A stretch of 64,000 bases of DNA from AWTP1-13 sp035550075 (GTDB lineage: Bacteria; Pseudomonadota; Alphaproteobacteria; Rhizobiales; Hyphomicrobiaceae). The stretch spans positions 1 to 64,000 of the forward strand of contig DASZQG010000049.1 of assembly GCA_035550075.1 (NCBI GenBank), given 5' to 3'. Positions 61,080-64,000 of this stretch are shown here, one piece after another. The position numbers and the translations under genes are program-made. Below the pieces are notes generated by a model that was not told where the DNA came from, did no database searches, and was given only the letters and a program-made list of their open reading frames with translations. The first letter of the stretch is position 1, and the number at the start of each line of letters is the position of its first letter.

Positions 61080-64000
61080 TCACGAAGGCTTGATGGAATT
61101 TTCGCTGCGCGGTTGCGTCTCAGCCATCGCCTCGCTCAGCAGCCGGGCGACGTGCTGCGCCGCGCGGCCCGCCCCGTCGGCGATCTGGTGGCGGCAGGAG
61201 AAGCCGTCGGCGGCGATGGCGGTGGCGGCGGGCGCCTTGCGGACGGCGGGCAGCAGCGCCAGTTCGCCCATGGCCAGGGAGACATCGTAGGTGTCGGCGC
61301 CGTAGCCGAAGGCGCCGGCCATGCCGCAGCAGCTTGAATCTACGGTCGCGACCTCGAATCCCTCGACCAGCCCCAGCGTCCGGGTGACCGCGTCCATCGC
61401 CGCGAACGCCTTCTGGTGGCAGTGGCCGTGCAGCAGGATCTTGCGCGTCTGGCGGGCGATCGGGCCTTCGATGCGGCCGGCGGCGGCTTCGCCGGCGAGA
61501 AACTCCTCGAACAGGACGGCGTGTTTGGCCAGCCGGTCGGTCTCGGGGCCCGGCAGCATGGCCAGGAATTCATCGCGCAGCGTGAGCAGGCACGACGGCT
61601 CCAGGCCGACCACAGGCACGCCGCGGGCAAGGAACGGCGCCGCGGCATCCAGCACCCGGCGGGCTTCGGTGCGCGCCTCCTCGACCAGACCCGCCGACAG
61701 GAAGGTGCGGCCGCAGCAGAGCGGACGCGGCGGCCGGGCGTAGCCATTGCCGGTGGCCGCGCGCAGCACGCTGACGCGGTAGCCGAGCCGGCCGAGGACA
61801 TCCACCGCGGCGCGCAGGTTCTCCGGCTCGAAATGGGCGTTGAAGGTGTCGGCGAACAGCGCGACCTCGCGCAGCGAGCCGGGGGCACCCGAGTTCTCCC
61901 CCCTCGAGGGTGCAGAGGCGTCGATCGCGCCGCGATCGTTTCCGTCCGGAGTTCTCCGATCCCTGGCCCCTCCCGGCCAGGGGGAGGGAAATCCGGCGAC
62001 GGCCGCCGCCTCGAACACATCCCGCCGCCAGCGCGGCAGCCGGCGGCGCGCGGACAGGCCGGTCATCCCTTGCGTGAGGGCGGCGACGCCGGGGATGGCG
62101 TTGCGCGCGTTCATCAGCGGCGCCACCTTCGACGCGAACGGCGCATAGCGCGGCAGGTAGGCGACCAGCCGGTCGCGCAGCGACAGGCCGCGCCGCGCGT
62201 TGGCCGCGGCCAGCACCTCGATTTTCATTTTCGCCATGTCGACGCCGGTCGGGCACTCGCGCCGGCACCCCTTGCAGGAGACGCACAGCTTCATCGTCTC
62301 GAGCATGTCGTCGGAGGCGAAGGCGTCGGGTCCGAGCTGCCCCGAGATGGCGAGGCGCAACGCGTTCGCGCGCCCGCGGGTGACGTCGCGCTCGTTGCCC
62401 GTCATGCGAAACGAGGGGCACATGACGCCGGCGGCGTGCTTGCGGCACTCGCCGTTGTTGTTGCACATCTCCACCGCGCCCTGGAACCCGCCGCCCTGTC
62501 CCGGGTAGGCCGACCAGTCGAGCGCCATCGTCATTTCGCGCACGCGGTAGTCCGGTTTGAAGCGAAACAGCGTGCGGTCGTCCATGCGCGAGGGGCGCAC
62601 GATTTTTCCCGGATTCATGAGGCCGGTTGGATCGAACCGGTCCTTCACCTCCTCGAAAATCTCGACGGTCCTGCGCCCATACATCTTTTCGTGGAATTCG
62701 GAGCGGACCAGCCCGTCGCCGTGCTCGCCGGAGTGCGAGCCCTTGTATTGGCGCACCATGGCGAACGCCTCCTCGGCGATGGCGCGCATGGTGCGGGCAT
62801 CCTTTTCCAGCTTCAGGTTGAGGACGGGGCGCACGTGCAGGCAACCGACGCTGGCGTGCGCGTACCAGGTGCCGCGCGTGCCGTGCCTGGCGAACACCTC
62901 CGTCAGCCGCTCGGTGTAGTCGGCGAGGTGTTCCAGCGGCACCGCGCAGTCCTCGATGAAGGAGACCGGTTTGCCCTCGCTTTTCATCGACATCATGATG
63001 TTGAGGCCGGAGGCGCGCACGCTCCACACGGCGGCCTGGCCCGCGGCGTCCGGCACTTTCACCACGCTGCCCGGAGAGCCGAGATCGCCCATCAGCTCTT
63101 CGAGGCGGCCGAGGCGGGTCAGATTTTCGGCCTGGTCGTCCTGCGCGAATTCGACCAGCAGCAGCGCGTCCGGTTGCCCGCGCACGTAGGCGTCCATCAC
63201 CGGGCGGAACATGGCGATGTCGCGGGCGAGCTCGATCAGCGTGCGATCCACCACCTCCACCGCCACCGGCCCGAGCTTGACGATGTGCTGCGCGGCCTCC
63301 ATCGCCTTGCGGAAGGTGGCGAAGTGGCAGATGCCGAGCGCCTTGTTCTTCGGCAGGGGCGACAGCTTGAGCGCGATCTGCCGCGAGACGGCGAGCGTGC
63401 CCTCCGAGCCGCACAGCAGCGTGGCGAGGTTCACCGGCGCGCTGCCCGGAACCAGCGCGTCGATCAGATAGCCGCCGACGCGGCGCGACACCTCGGGGAA
63501 GGCGTGCGCGATGTGGTCCGCCTCGCGCCGGCCGAGCGCGAGCAGGTCGCGGAACAGGGCAAGCGCGGTATCCTCACCACTGGCGCCGCGCGCATCCCCT
63601 CGCCCCGCTTGCGGGGAGAGGGCCAGGGTGAGGGGCGATGCGGGGGAGGGTGAGCCTTGCGCGGGGAGAGGCAGCCCCAGGTTATGCCCCACCTCGCCGA
63701 CCCGCGCCTCGCTGCCGTCGGGCAGGATGGCGTCGATGGCGATCACGTTGTCGCGCATGATCCCGTAGCGGATCGAGCGCGTGCCGCACGAGTTGTTGCC
63801 GGTCATGCCGCCGATGGTGGCGCGGCTGGACGTCGAGACGTCGACCGGAAACCACAGGCCCGTCGGCTTGAGCTTTCGGTTCAGCTCGTCCAGCACGATG
63901 CCCGGTTCGACGAGGCAGGTGCGCGCCTCGGCGTCCGTGCTCACGATCCGGTTCAGGTACTTCGAGAAATCGAGCACCAGCGCGCGCCCCACCGTCTGCC
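61080..64000 (-). CDS. FAD- and 4Fe-4S-binding D-2-hydroxyacid dehydrogenase (partial, 5' end beyond the window)
   Basis: At least 970 residues of a fused GlcD/GlpC-type dehydrogenase (YdiJ/D-lactate dehydrogenase-like). Order: the later part of the FAD-binding PCMH domain (GRALVLDFSKYLNRI, STSSRATIGGMTGNNSCGTRSIRYG), the FAD-oxidase C-domain (SHSGEHGDGLVRSEFH), the ferredoxin-type cysteines (CVSCKGCRRECPTGVDMAK) and two CCG-type halves (CCGRTFLSAG, DSSCCGMAGAFGY). The first roughly 100 residues fall outside the window. Two repeat-derived insertions are kept in frame (see the repeat entries). Confidence 0.9.
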   Translation of the reverse strand, partial: QTVGRALVLDFSKYLNRIVSTDAEARTCLVEPGIVLDELNRKLKPTGLWFPVDVSTSSRATIGGMTGNNSCGTRSIRYGIMRDNVIAIDAILPDGSEARVGEVGHNLGLPLPAQGSPSPASPLTLALSPQAGRGDARGASGEDTALALFRDLLALGRREADHIAHAFPEVSRRVGGYLIDALVPGSAPVNLATLLCGSEGTLAVSRQIALKLSPLPKNKALGICHFATFRKAMEAAQHIVKLGPVAVEVVDRTLIELARDIAMFRPVMDAYVRGQPDALLLVEFAQDDQAENLTRLGRLEELMGDLGSPGSVVKVPDAAGQAAVWSVRASGLNIMMSMKSEGKPVSFIEDCAVPLEHLADYTERLTEVFARHGTRGTWYAHASVGCLHVRPVLNLKLEKDARTMRAIAEEAFAMVRQYKGSHSGEHGDGLVRSEFHEKMYGRRTVEIFEEVKDRFDPTGLMNPGKIVRPSRMDDRTLFRFKPDYRVREMTMALDWSAYPGQGGGFQGAVEMCNNNGECRKHAAGVMCPSFRMTGNERDVTRGRANALRLAISGQLGPDAFASDDMLETMKLCVSCKGCRRECPTGVDMAKMKIEVLAAANARRGLSLRDRLVAYLPRYAPFASKVAPLMNARNAIPGVAALTQGMTGLSARRRLPRWRRDVFEAAAVAGFPSPWPGGARDRRTPDGNDRGAIDASAPSRGENSGAPGSLREVALFADTFNAHFEPENLRAAVDVLGRLGYRVSVLRAATGNGYARPPRPLCCGRTFLSAGLVEEARTEARRVLDAAAPFLARGVPVVGLEPSCLLTLRDEFLAMLPGPETDRLAKHAVLFEEFLAGEAAAGRIEGPIARQTRKILLHGHCHQKAFAAMDAVTRTLGLVEGFEVATVDSSCCGMAGAFGYGADTYDVSLAMGELALLPAVRKAPAATAIAADGFSCRHQIADGAGRAAQHVARLLSEAMAETQPRSENSIKPS
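61893..61990. repeat. In-frame repeat insertion in the dehydrogenase gene (second site)
   Basis: A segment with CCCTCGAGGG and CCCTGGCC-CCTCC-GGCCAGGG palindromes lies within the coding frame just before the CCG-type domain. It adds a Pro/Gly/Arg/Asp-rich linker to the protein. Confidence 0.6.
63596..63680. repeat. In-frame repeat insertion in the dehydrogenase gene (first site)
   Basis: CCCCTCGCCCCGC-TT-GCGGGGAGAGG followed by GCCAGGGTGAGGGG (63596-63635), and a partial second unit to 63680, interrupt the FAD-binding domain in frame. The reverse complement matches the palindrome beside panB over about 20 positions. In the protein it reads as a Ser/Pro/Ala/Gly-rich loop (LTLALSPQAGRGDARG). 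Confidence 0.72.

Noticed and set aside
61416..63653. A 745-codon open frame on the plus strand, antisense to the FAD/Fe-S dehydrogenase
   Set aside because: The opposite frame has clear catalytic and cysteine motifs; this one has none and consists of Arg/Ala/Gly/His-rich text.

Overview
The window is GC-rich, densely coding chromosomal DNA that looks alphaproteobacterial, most likely Hyphomicrobiales (Rhizobiales). The case rests on a complete ccoNOQP-GHIS (fixNOQP-fixGHIS) block with FixK/FNR-type boxes, a cold-shock/DUF192 gene pair, methylmalonyl-CoA mutase small subunit with MeaB, a DUF2189 protein, a DUF2793 protein and a TctAB system. The species cannot be named from this sequence. No rRNA, CRISPR array, integrase or transposase was seen; one tRNA (Pro, TGG) is present.

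Layout. 0-2.6 kb: a secreted metallo-hydrolase/TPR/DoxX cluster, a decayed gene fragment and tRNA-Pro. 3.1-11.9 kb: a DUF2189 membrane protein converging on the cbb3 oxidase structural and assembly genes (ccoN to ccoS, minus strand, mostly overlapping). 11.9-14.5 kb: four small exported proteins (a helical one, a Cys-rich one, a Gly/Met/Trp-rich LTXXQ protein and a His/Arg-rich one). Matching TTGAY-N4-RTCAA boxes precede the DUF2189 gene, ccoN and the LTXXQ gene, which points to one oxygen-responsive regulon. 14.6-19.5 kb: DUF192, double cold-shock protein, glyoxalase I and a GGDEF-EAL signalling protein with a degenerate EAL half. 19.5-23.1 kb: a TetR-controlled HlyD/ABC exporter with a clear operator. 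23.8-43.3 kb: mostly metabolic genes (mutA, HerA-like ATPase plus a tail paralogue, ECF sigma factor, folE, a Rieske-FAD reductase, cNMP-patatin, pcp, meaB, cysK, hydrolases).

43.5-52.2 kb is accessory in character: MAPEG, LysR, SDR, cupin, MAPEG and MFS genes, then a 3.95 kb islet (CPBP protease, serine hydrolase, TetR, PaiB-like protein) bounded by an exact 18-bp direct repeat of the 3' end of guaA. This is the signature of site-specific integration at guaA, although no integrase remains. 52.2-64 kb returns to housekeeping and metabolic genes (guaA, cNMP-rhodanese, aminotransferase, panB, amidase, TctAB, and an FAD/Fe-S dehydrogenase cut by the window end). This last part carries dispersed palindromic repeats, two of them inside the dehydrogenase reading frame.

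The strongest items for a second look are the guaA-repeat islet, the three-box FixK/FNR regulon with its uncharacterised members, and the free-standing paralogue of the HerA-like ATPase C-terminus.
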